Part shown: piece after piece, positions 1-6,044 of the stretch | How positions within the stretch are numbered: position 1 is the stretch's first letter | Layout: every line of letters starts with the position of its first letter | Assembly: GCA_020028535.1 (NCBI GenBank) | Contig: JAIBHM010000072.1 | Span: 1-8,585, forward strand | DNA length: 8,585 nt | DNA from: Armatimonadota bacterium | GTDB lineage: Bacteria; Sysuimicrobiota; Sysuimicrobiia; Sysuimicrobiales; Kaftiobacteriaceae | Reading direction: 5' to 3' | Position numbers and translations under genes: made by a program | Notes under the pieces: generated by a model | The model's input: only the letters and a program-made list of their open reading frames with translations | Told to the model about the DNA's origin: nothing | The model's database searches: none

Positions 1-154
1 CATCCGCGAGCTCGGCGTCACCCCGCTCGAGGCCCGGTTGATCAGTGAGGAAGACCTCGTCCGCCACGATCCCGCCGCAATTGCACGCGTCCTGATGCGC
101 CTGACGACGGCAGGTGCGCCCGCCCGCGAGCACGCCGTCGCCGAGGCCCGCTAG
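1..154 (+). CDS. C-terminal end of an unidentified protein (partial)
   Basis: An open frame enters from the left edge (first whole codon at position 2) and ends at TAG 152-154, giving about 50 C-terminal residues. The segment is hydrophilic and probably helical: it begins IRELGVTPLEARLISEEDL and ends with an Ala/Arg/Glu-rich tail (HAVAEAR). It has no membrane segment, cysteine cluster or recognisable motif. It does not resemble the C-terminus of any of the Nuo subunits missing from this window (B-G, I) as I know them, so I do not name it. The codon use (G/C in third positions) matches its neighbours, which supports it being real coding sequence. It lies 102 bases upstream of nuoA on the same strand, so co-transcription is possible but not shown. 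Confidence 0.6.
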   Translation, partial: IRELGVTPLEARLISEEDLVRHDPAAIARVLMRLTTAGAPAREHAVAEAR

Positions 155-256
155 CTCTGATCCGGTGGCAAGGAGTCGCCTCTAAACCGCTCGAATTGAC
201 CAGATTGGTGTTTCCGCCCGCCGGCCGTTTCTAAATAGCGGAGGTCCGTCCAGGGT
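155..256 (+). other. Intergenic gap before the nuo block, no clear promoter
   Basis: This 102-base gap separates the upstream partial gene from nuoA. It is more AT-rich than its surroundings around 181-210 and 228-238. A -35-like TTGACC lies at 196-201, but nothing resembling a -10 lies 16-19 bases after it; the nearest AT-rich hexamer (TCTAAA, 230-235) is 28 bases away. No terminator-like hairpin with a T-run is seen. Transcription of nuo may start here from a promoter I cannot recognise, or come from upstream. Confidence 0.5.
240..245 (+). promoter_or_regulatory. Ribosome binding site of nuoA
   Basis: GGAGGT is a near-perfect Shine-Dalgarno core, followed by an 11-base spacer to ATG 257. 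No other in-frame ATG, GTG or TTG lies between them, so the site fixes the nuoA start. The spacer is a little longer than ideal. Confidence 0.7.
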
Positions 257-625
257 ATGCCGCCCAAGGTTGTGCTCGACTGGCTTTATGTCGGTGTGTT
301 CGCGGTCGTCGGCATCGTGCTCGCTGTGGTCCCGCTGATCGTGGTCTGGCTCCTGGCGCCACAGATGCGCCTGCCGCAGAAGGAGCTCACCTACGAGTCC
401 GGCGTCATTCCCTTCGGCCAGGCCTGGGCGCAGTTCAACGTTCGTTACTACCTGTTCGCGCTGGTGTTCGTGGTGTTCGACGTCGAGGTGATCTACCTGT
501 ACCCCTGGGCGGTGGTGTTCCGGCGCCTGGGAGCGTTCGCGTTCTACGAGATGCTCGTCTTCCTCTTAATACTGATGGTTGGGCTGGCGTACGCGTGGCG
601 CAAAGGCGCCCTCGAGTGGGTCTGA
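257..625 (+). CDS. nuoA: NADH-quinone oxidoreductase subunit A
   Basis: NuoA (ND3 homologue) is a small membrane subunit of complex I. It packs against NuoH, and its long loop helps couple quinone reduction to proton pumping. The 122-residue length is normal. Three hydrophobic helices are visible (about 11-34, 61-83, 97-113). The family hallmarks are the TM1-TM2 loop motif TYESG (45-49) and, in TM2, FNVRYYLFALVFVVFDVEV with acidic D75 and E77, followed by LYPWA (81-85). The ATG start has a GGAGGT site upstream. The stop TGA 623-625 is followed three bases later by nuoH in the same reading frame. In most bacteria nuoB follows nuoA; here nuoH does, so the genes for the peripheral arm have been lost from, or were never in, this position. 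Confidence 0.97.
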   Translation: MPPKVVLDWLYVGVFAVVGIVLAVVPLIVVWLLAPQMRLPQKELTYESGVIPFGQAWAQFNVRYYLFALVFVVFDVEVIYLYPWAVVFRRLGAFAFYEMLVFLLILMVGLAYAWRKGALEWV

Positions 626-628
626 GCG

Positions 629-1801
629 TTGTCCACGTTCGTTGAGATCCTGAAAGCCATTGGTCTCGCGGTCCTGGTGTTCACGTTCCTGGCCGTGGTC
701 GGAGCCATGTTTGGCGTCTACATGGAGCGCAAGATCAGCGGTTGGATCCAGGCCCGCCTGGGCCCGAAGCACGTTGGGCCGCAGGGGCTCCTGCAGACGA
801 TCGCCGACACCGTAAAGCTCCTGCAGAAAGAACACATCACCCCGAGGCGCGCGGACGCGTTGATCTTCAACAGCGCGCCGATCATCGTGGCTGTGGCAGG
901 GCTGCTGGACTGGGTGGTGATTCCATTCGGGCAGGTCGGGAATCGTTTCCTGGTCGTGCGCGACATCAACATCGGGGTAGTGTACTTCGCGGCCATGGCC
1001 TCGCTGACGGTGATCGGCATCCTGGCCGGGGGCTGGGCCAGCAACAACAAGTACGCGCTGCTCGGCGGCCTGCGCGCGGCCTCACAGATGATCAGCTACG
1101 AGATCCCGCTGGCGCTCGGCATCCTGTGGGCGGCGATGATTGCCGGCTCGCTTTCCACGGTGAGCCTGGTGGAGGCGCAGCGCGGCGGGTGGTTCATCTT
1201 CAAAGTTCCACCGCTCGGGCTGCTCGCGGCCCTCACGTTTCTGGTCGCGGCGACGGCCGAGGTCAACCGGGTCCCGTTCGACCTGCCCGAGGCCGAATCA
1301 GAACTGGTCGCAGGATATTTTGCAGAGTACACTGGCATGCGCTTCGCCCTGTTCCAGCTGGGCGAATACGCTGAGATGTTCGCTTTTGCGGCGCTGTTCT
1401 CGGTGCTGTTCCTCGGAGGCTGGGATGAACCGAGCCTGTCCCGCCAGTGGGCGTGGGTTTGGCTCGTACTGGGTGCCGGCTCGCTCGCCCTGGTAGCGCT
1501 CATCCAGTTCCGCCTGCGGCACGTGCTGCTGGTGCGGCCGATCTTCATCCTTGCGGTGATGGCCGCGGGCCTCAGCCTGATCTTGTTCTTCGGGGTGATG
1601 GCCGGCCGCGCGCAGGTGCTTCCATCGATCGTGTGGTTCTTCGTCAAGATGTTTACGCTGGTGTTCTTCCTGATGTGGATGCGCTGGACGTACCCGCGCC
1701 TGCGCCTGGACCAGCTATTGAGCCTCTCGTGGAAGGTGCTGTTGCCGCTGGGGCTGCTGAATCTCCTCATCACCGCGTTCATCATCACGGTGGCGCGCTG
1801 A
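629..1801 (+). CDS. nuoH: NADH-quinone oxidoreductase subunit H, with a ~50-residue insertion
   Basis: NuoH (ND1 homologue) forms the membrane end of the quinone chamber and links it to the pumping arm. Hallmarks seen are ERKISGWIQARLGPKHVGPQ (33-52), SYEIPL (156-161, E158) and the acidic loop EVNRVPFDLPEAESELVAGY (211-230), whose glutamates line the E-channel, followed by FAEYTGMRFALFQLGEY. The start is TTG 629, with a weak GAGTGGG at 614-620; the next in-frame ATG would remove the first helix. Its 390 residues exceed the usual roughly 325-365. The excess lies between FLGGW (261-265) and PSIVWFFVKMF (332-342), where two extra hydrophobic segments (about 274-294 and 300-325) replace a short loop. 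No nuoI follows, unlike the common nuoH-nuoI-nuoJ order. nuoJ starts one base after the stop. Confidence 0.96.
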   Translation: MSTFVEILKAIGLAVLVFTFLAVVGAMFGVYMERKISGWIQARLGPKHVGPQGLLQTIADTVKLLQKEHITPRRADALIFNSAPIIVAVAGLLDWVVIPFGQVGNRFLVVRDINIGVVYFAAMASLTVIGILAGGWASNNKYALLGGLRAASQMISYEIPLALGILWAAMIAGSLSTVSLVEAQRGGWFIFKVPPLGLLAALTFLVAATAEVNRVPFDLPEAESELVAGYFAEYTGMRFALFQLGEYAEMFAFAALFSVLFLGGWDEPSLSRQWAWVWLVLGAGSLALVALIQFRLRHVLLVRPIFILAVMAAGLSLILFFGVMAGRAQVLPSIVWFFVKMFTLVFFLMWMRWTYPRLRLDQLLSLSWKVLLPLGLLNLLITAFIITVAR

Positions 1802-1802
1802 C

Positions 1803-2297
1803 ATGGGGGAGTTCGCGGCCTTCACGATCCTGTCGCTGCTGATCCTCATCCCCGCCGTCGTCGTGGTCACGAGCAAGAACATCGTCCGTAGTGCGCTGTC
1901 GCTCGTGCCGACCCTCCTCGGGGTGACCGGATTCTACGTCCTGCTCCAGGCGGAGTTCGTGGCCGGCATCCAGGTGCTGATCTACGCCGGCGCCATTACC
2001 GTCTTGCTCCTCTTTGTGATCATGCTCACGGAGGGCGGGGCGGGGTTGCAGGTGCGGCAGGTGAACGAGCAGATCCCCCTCGGCGTGACGGCCGCGGTGT
2101 GGCTGGCGTTCCTTCTTCTCCTCGTATTTTCGCGGACGACCTGGCCTGTGGCCCAGCGAGGCAACCCGCCGGCCTACAGTGCCCTCGCCATCGGCAATGC
2201 GTTCATGACCGACTACGTGCTGGTCTTCGAGGTGACGAGCCTAGTGCTGCTGGTCTCCCTGGTCGGCGCGATCATCATTGCCCGGCGTGAAGAATAG
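1803..2297 (+). CDS. nuoJ: NADH-quinone oxidoreductase subunit J
   Basis: NuoJ (ND6 homologue) is a membrane subunit whose third helix carries a pi-bulge thought to change shape during coupling. The 164-residue protein shows about five hydrophobic helices. The conserved TM3 region is EFVAGIQVLIYAGAITVLLL (51-70), with the family Tyr and Gly at Y61 and G63. The last helix is FEVTSLVLLVSLVGAIIIAR (142-161), with acidic E143 at its start, ending RREE. ATG 1803 lies one base after the nuoH stop, so translation is probably coupled. Length and sequence are ordinary for the family. Confidence 0.96.
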   Translation: MGEFAAFTILSLLILIPAVVVVTSKNIVRSALSLVPTLLGVTGFYVLLQAEFVAGIQVLIYAGAITVLLLFVIMLTEGGAGLQVRQVNEQIPLGVTAAVWLAFLLLLVFSRTTWPVAQRGNPPAYSALAIGNAFMTDYVLVFEVTSLVLLVSLVGAIIIARREE

Positions 2298-2304
2298 ATG
2301 AGGT
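2298..2304 (+). promoter_or_regulatory. Ribosome binding site of nuoK
   Basis: The sequence ATGAGGT, with core GAGG, sits in the 14-base gap between the nuoJ stop and nuoK ATG 2312 at a normal spacing of about 7 bases. This is the only junction inside the nuo block with a clearly intergenic Shine-Dalgarno site. Confidence 0.55.
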
Positions 2305-2311
2305 ACGCCTG

Positions 2312-2623
2312 ATGCAGGTCGGTCTCGGCCACTATCTCGTTATCAGCACCCTGTTATTCTGCCTGGGGTTGTACGGCGTCCTCACCCGGCGCAACGCGGT
2401 CGCCATCCTGATGGGCATCGAGCTGATGCTGAACGCCGGCAACATCAACCTGGTCGCATTCAATCGTTACGTCGCGCCCGCCACCGTCTCCGGGCACGTG
2501 TTTGCGCTGGTCGTCATCACGCTGGCGGCGTGCGAGGCCGCGATCGGCCTGGCCCTGGTCATGTCCGCCTACCGCAGCCTGGAGACGATTCACGTCGATG
2601 AGATCAACGTCATGAAGTGGTGA
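2312..2623 (+). CDS. nuoK: NADH-quinone oxidoreductase subunit K
   Basis: NuoK (ND4L homologue) is a three-helix membrane subunit that forms part of the proton channel next to NuoJ and NuoN. The 103-residue length is typical. The two essential membrane glutamates are present: E37 in ILMGIELMLNAGNINLVAF (TM2) and E75 in LAACEAAIGLAL (TM3). The C-terminus VDEINVMKW matches the characteristic ending of bacterial NuoK. The stop TGA 2621-2623 lies two bases before the nuoL ATG, or overlaps an alternative nuoL GTG at 2620, giving tight coupling. Confidence 0.97.
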   Translation: MQVGLGHYLVISTLLFCLGLYGVLTRRNAVAILMGIELMLNAGNINLVAFNRYVAPATVSGHVFALVVITLAACEAAIGLALVMSAYRSLETIHVDEINVMKW

Positions 2624-2625
2624 GC

Positions 2626-4545
2626 ATGGCCCAGTACGCCTGGATCATCCCGGTCCTGCCCTTCATCGCGTTCTGGCTGATCGTCTTCTTCGGCCGCCGG
2701 CTGCCGGGGGAGGGCGCGTATGTCGCCATCGGGGCGATGCTGATCGACGCCATGCTGTCGGTCGGCCTGCTGGTCCAGGCGCTCGGCGGCGCGCACTACC
2801 AGGCGAACTTCGTCTGGGCGGTCCTGGGCAACCGGCCGCTCGAGCTCGGGTACCAGATCGATCCGCTCACCGCGGTGATGCTCAACGTCGTGACTGTCGT
2901 CGGGTCGCTCATCTTCATCTACTCCGTGGGCTACATGCACGGCGACCCACGCTACCCGCGGTACTTCGCCTACATGTCGCTGTTTGCGGCCTCGATGCTC
3001 ACGCTGGTGCTGGCCAACAACCTCTTGCTCCTGTACGTGGGGTGGGAAGGCGTGGGGCTGTGTTCGTATCTGCTGATCGGATTCTGGTTCGAGCGGCCGG
3101 CGGCGGCGCGGGCGTCGCTGAAGGCGTTTGTGACCACCCGCGTCGGCGACCTGTTCATGTTCATCGGCATCCTGCTGATCTTCTTCACGATCGGCACGCT
3201 GCAGTTCGATGAGGTCTTCGAGGCGGTGGAGGGCGGGCGTCTGGCGGGGCCGACCCTGACGCTGGCGGCGCTGCTGCTCTTCGGCGGGGCGGTGGGCAAG
3301 TCGGCCCAGGTTCCGCTCCACGTCTGGCTCCCGGACGCGATGGAAGGTCCCACGCCGGTCTCCGCTCTCATCCACGCGGCCACGATGGTCGCGGCGGGCG
3401 TATACCTGGTGGCCCGGACGTACCTGCTGTTCTTCGCCAGCCCGGACCATACTGCGCTGACGGTCGTCGCCTACGTCGGCGGGATCACCGCCCTGATGGC
3501 CGCGACGATCGGCATCGTGCAGGACGACATCAAGCGGGTCATGGCGTACTCCACCATCAGCCAGCTCGGCTACATGATGATGGGCCTCGGTGTGCTGGGC
3601 TACACCGCCGGCGTCTTCCACCTGATGACCCACGCGTTCTTCAAAGCGCTGCTGTTCCTCGCCGCAGGCTCGGTCATCCACGCCATGCACACCAACAGCA
3701 TGAAGGAGATGGGCGGGCTCGCGAAAGTCATGCCCTGGACCTACCGGACGATGCTCGTCGGCTCGCTGGCGCTGGCGGGCGTCCCGCCGTTCGCGGGGTT
3801 TTGGAGCAAGGACGAAATCCTGCTGGAGGCCTTCCACCACAATCCGGCCCTGTTCGTGCTCGGCCTGATCGGCGCGTTCATTACCGCGTTCTACATTTTC
3901 CGGATGATCTTCCTGACATTCGGTGGGCACCTCCGGAGCGCCGCCCACCCACATGAGTCACCCGGGGTGATGACGGTTCCGCTGGTCATCCTGGCGGTAT
4001 TCTCTGCGTTCATCGGCCTGGTCGGCGCGCCGTGGTGGGACAATCCCTTCCACCACTTTGTGGAGTTCGAGGCAGCGGGAGGCGCGGCGTTCGACGTGGG
4101 CCTGGCCCTCGTGAGCACGGCGGTCGCGCTGGCCGGGATCTTTGCCGCGGCGGCTGTATATTACTGGAAGTGGATCTCCTCGGCCTCGCTACGGACCGCT
4201 TTCGGGCCGCTGTACACGCTGCTCGTACACAAGTACTACTGGGATGAGCTCTACGCCCGGGCGATTGTACGCCCCACGGTCTGGACCGCGCGGCAACTGC
4301 GGACCTTCGACGTCTACGTGATCGACGGGTTCGTGAATGCGGTCGGGATCGTCTTCGTCTGGCTCGCCCGCCTGTACCGTCTGTTCGACCTGTATGTCGT
4401 GGACGGCGCGGTGAACCTGCTCGGGTGGATCGCGAAGACCACGGGCGGCGTGCTGCGCTACATGCAGACCGGCCGGCCGCAGAACTACCTGCTGGTGATT
4501 GCCCTCGGTGTCATCATCCTGGTGATTGGAGGAATACTGCGATAA
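2626..4545 (+). CDS. nuoL: NADH-quinone oxidoreductase subunit L, with a repeated lateral-helix segment
   Basis: NuoL (ND5 homologue) is the distal antiporter-like proton pump; its C-terminal lateral helix runs along NuoM and NuoN. I chose ATG 2626 (639 residues, MAQYAWIIPVLPF); in-frame GTG codons at 2617 and 2620 would add two or three residues. Hallmarks are WEGVGLCSYLLIGFW (W140, E141), GKSAQVPLHVWLPDAMEGPT (K225), SALIHAATMV (H250), DDIKRVMAYSTISQLGY (K303), FHLMTHAFFKALLFL (H332, H336, K340) and GFWSKDEIL (K395, E397). After KYYWDELYARAIVRP (536-550) comes a tandem repeat, FDVYVIDGFVNAVG (561) and FDLYVVDGAVNLLG (587), then the anchoring helix YLLVIALGVIILVIGG. The length exceeds E. coli NuoL (613) by 26, the size of one repeat unit. 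Confidence 0.97.
   Translation: MAQYAWIIPVLPFIAFWLIVFFGRRLPGEGAYVAIGAMLIDAMLSVGLLVQALGGAHYQANFVWAVLGNRPLELGYQIDPLTAVMLNVVTVVGSLIFIYSVGYMHGDPRYPRYFAYMSLFAASMLTLVLANNLLLLYVGWEGVGLCSYLLIGFWFERPAAARASLKAFVTTRVGDLFMFIGILLIFFTIGTLQFDEVFEAVEGGRLAGPTLTLAALLLFGGAVGKSAQVPLHVWLPDAMEGPTPVSALIHAATMVAAGVYLVARTYLLFFASPDHTALTVVAYVGGITALMAATIGIVQDDIKRVMAYSTISQLGYMMMGLGVLGYTAGVFHLMTHAFFKALLFLAAGSVIHAMHTNSMKEMGGLAKVMPWTYRTMLVGSLALAGVPPFAGFWSKDEILLEAFHHNPALFVLGLIGAFITAFYIFRMIFLTFGGHLRSAAHPHESPGVMTVPLVILAVFSAFIGLVGAPWWDNPFHHFVEFEAAGGAAFDVGLALVSTAVALAGIFAAAAVYYWKWISSASLRTAFGPLYTLLVHKYYWDELYARAIVRPTVWTARQLRTFDVYVIDGFVNAVGIVFVWLARLYRLFDLYVVDGAVNLLGWIAKTTGGVLRYMQTGRPQNYLLVIALGVIILVIGGILR
4306..4461 (+). repeat. Two-copy 26-residue coding repeat in the NuoL lateral-helix region
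   Basis: Residues 561-586 (4306-4383) and 587-612 (4384-4461) of NuoL align without gaps. The first 14 positions (FDVYVIDGFVNAVG against FDLYVVDGAVNLLG) are identical at 9 of 14, and the remaining positions differ conservatively or freely. At DNA level the copies have drifted (for example TAC/TAT and AAT/AAC), so this is an old duplication, not a recent slippage event. It maps to the region that forms the long amphipathic lateral helix in NuoL structures. Confidence 0.6.
4528..4533 (+). promoter_or_regulatory. Ribosome binding site of nuoM, inside nuoL
   Basis: GGAGGA lies in the last codons of nuoL, 11 bases before ATG 4545. Together with the TAATG stop/start overlap it fixes the nuoM start at 4545 and argues against an upstream start in the same frame at 4425, which would run inside nuoL. 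Confidence 0.65.
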
Positions 4546-6038
4546 TGCTGAGCCTCATCACCTTCCTGCCGCTGGCGGGAGGCATCATCATCCTGTTCCT
4601 CCCCAAGACCCGCCAGGGGCTGATGAAAAACGTTGCGCTCCTGGCCTCCGCCGCGACGTTTGTGTTGAGCCTGATCCTGGTGGCGATGTACCGGATCGGG
4701 CAGGGCATGCAGTTCCAGGAGATCTTCCGGTGGATCCCCGGTATCGGCATCAACTATCACCTGGGCGTGGACGGGCTGAGCCTGCCGCTGTTCGTGCTGA
4801 CGGCGCTGCTGAGCGTGCTCTCGGTCGTCTATTCCTGGCGCATCGACACCCGGCTGAAAGAATACCTGTTCCTGTTTTTGCTGCTCGAGACCGGGATGCT
4901 CGGCGTCTTCGTCGCGCTGGACTTCTTCCTCTTTTACATCTTCTGGGAAGTGACGCTGGTGCCGATGTACTTCCTGATCGCGATCTGGGGCGGTCCGCGC
5001 AAGGAGTACGCGGCGATCAAGTTCTTCCTCTACACCTTGATCGGCTCGCTGGCGATGCTGCTGGCGATTCTGATCCTGTACTTCAATGCCGAGCCCCGCA
5101 CATTCGGCGTGCTGGAGCTGATCCGCCAGCAGCCGCTGTCCGGAAAACCGGCGCTGGCCGCGCTGGCGTTTTGGGGATTCTTCCTCAGCTTCGCCATCAA
5201 GGTGCCGATGTGGCCGTTCCACACCTGGCTCCCCGACGCGCACGTGGAGGCGCCGACCGCCGGGTCGGTGATCCTGGCCGGCGTCCTGCTGAAGATGGGC
5301 ACGTACGGGTTCGTGCGCTTCAGCCTGACGCTGCTGCCGGAAGCGTTCAAGCAGTACGCGTTCATCATCGCGGTACTGGCGCTGCTCGGCATCGTCTACG
5401 GCGCGCTCGTGGCGCTGGCCCAGACCGACTTGAAGAAGCTCGTGGCCTACAGTTCGGTCAATCACATGGGCTACGTGATGCTGGGAATCGCGGCCGCTGC
5501 CGCGGCCTTCGGCGACCCCAGCAAGGCGCAGGCCGCCGCGACCGCGCTCAACGGGGCGGTCTTCGAGATGGTGGCCCACGGCATCATCACGGGCGCCCTG
5601 TTCTTGATCGTCGGCGTGATCTATGACTACCGGGCCCACACACGCGGCGTGAACGAGTTCGGCGGGCTGGGCGTGCGCCTGCCGGTGTACACGGGCATCA
5701 GCACCTTAGCGATGCTGGCGTCGCTGGGTCTGCCCGGGCTGATGGGGTTCGTCGCGGAGTTCCTGATCTTCGTCGGTTCGTTCGGCATCTTCCCATACCT
5801 CACCGCCGTGGCGGTGACCGGCGTGGTCTTCAGCGCCGCGATGTTCCTGTGGACGATCCAGCGCATCTTCCTCGGTCCGCCCAACGAGCGCTGGACCCAC
5901 CTGCCCGACATGGACGCGCGCGAGAAGGTGGCGTTGGTGCCGCTGGCCGCCCTCATGCTGATCTTCGGGATCTATCCGAGACCGCTGCTGGACGTGATCA
6001 ACGCGGCGATGACCACGCTCGTCAGCCTGGTGCGCTGA
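4545..6038 (+). CDS. nuoM: NADH-quinone oxidoreductase subunit M
   Basis: NuoM (ND4 homologue) is the middle antiporter-like proton pump of complex I. The 497-residue protein starts at ATG 4545, which overlaps the nuoL stop by one base (TAATG) behind a GGAGGA site. Hallmarks are GVDGLSLPLFVLTALLS (74-90), FYIFWEVTLVPMYFLIA with essential E135, FAIKVPMWPFHTWLPDAHVE with K219 and H226, LLKMGTYGFVRF with K250, DLKKLVAYSSVNHMGYVML (K298, H307), and GLPGLMGFVAEFLIF with the TM12 glutamate E405, which is characteristic of NuoM where NuoL and NuoN have lysine. A short Ala-rich loop (316-333, AAAAAAFGDPSKAQAAAT) precedes the broken helix FEMVAHGIITGALFLIVG; it looks like a modest loop extension. nuoN follows after six bases. 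Confidence 0.97.
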   Translation: MLSLITFLPLAGGIIILFLPKTRQGLMKNVALLASAATFVLSLILVAMYRIGQGMQFQEIFRWIPGIGINYHLGVDGLSLPLFVLTALLSVLSVVYSWRIDTRLKEYLFLFLLLETGMLGVFVALDFFLFYIFWEVTLVPMYFLIAIWGGPRKEYAAIKFFLYTLIGSLAMLLAILILYFNAEPRTFGVLELIRQQPLSGKPALAALAFWGFFLSFAIKVPMWPFHTWLPDAHVEAPTAGSVILAGVLLKMGTYGFVRFSLTLLPEAFKQYAFIIAVLALLGIVYGALVALAQTDLKKLVAYSSVNHMGYVMLGIAAAAAAFGDPSKAQAAATALNGAVFEMVAHGIITGALFLIVGVIYDYRAHTRGVNEFGGLGVRLPVYTGISTLAMLASLGLPGLMGFVAEFLIFVGSFGIFPYLTAVAVTGVVFSAAMFLWTIQRIFLGPPNERWTHLPDMDAREKVALVPLAALMLIFGIYPRPLLDVINAAMTTLVSLVR

Positions 6039-6044
6039 GCAACG

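Noticed and set aside
38..58. Codons for LISEEDL, identical to the core of the c-Myc epitope tag.
   Set aside because: The EQK part of the tag is missing (EAR instead), the frame continues naturally on both sides, and codon use matches the surroundings. It is a chance match, not an engineered tag.
196..235. Possible promoter TTGACC ... TCTAAA before nuoA.
   Set aside because: The spacing is 28 bases, far beyond the usable range; no proper -10 lies at 16-19 bases.
2590..3954. A 454-codon open frame on the - strand opposite nuoL.
   Set aside because: It is extremely rich in Gln, Asp, His, Arg and Glu, as expected when the Leu/Val/Ile codons (CTG, GTC, ATC) of a membrane protein are read backwards in GC-rich DNA. 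The + strand nuoL is unmistakable.
4425..4544. Upstream extension of nuoM by 40 codons.
   Set aside because: The extra residues lie inside nuoL and are not membrane-like. ATG 4545 has a good ribosome binding site and gives the standard NuoM N-terminus.
4526..5626. A 366-codon + strand open frame inside nuoM in another frame.
   Set aside because: It is Arg/Gly/Ala/Pro-rich, with no motif; a frame shadow of nuoM in GC-rich DNA.
4485..5639. A 384-codon open frame on the - strand opposite nuoM.
   Set aside because: It has the same reversed-membrane-protein composition, no recognisable domain, and lies entirely over nuoM.
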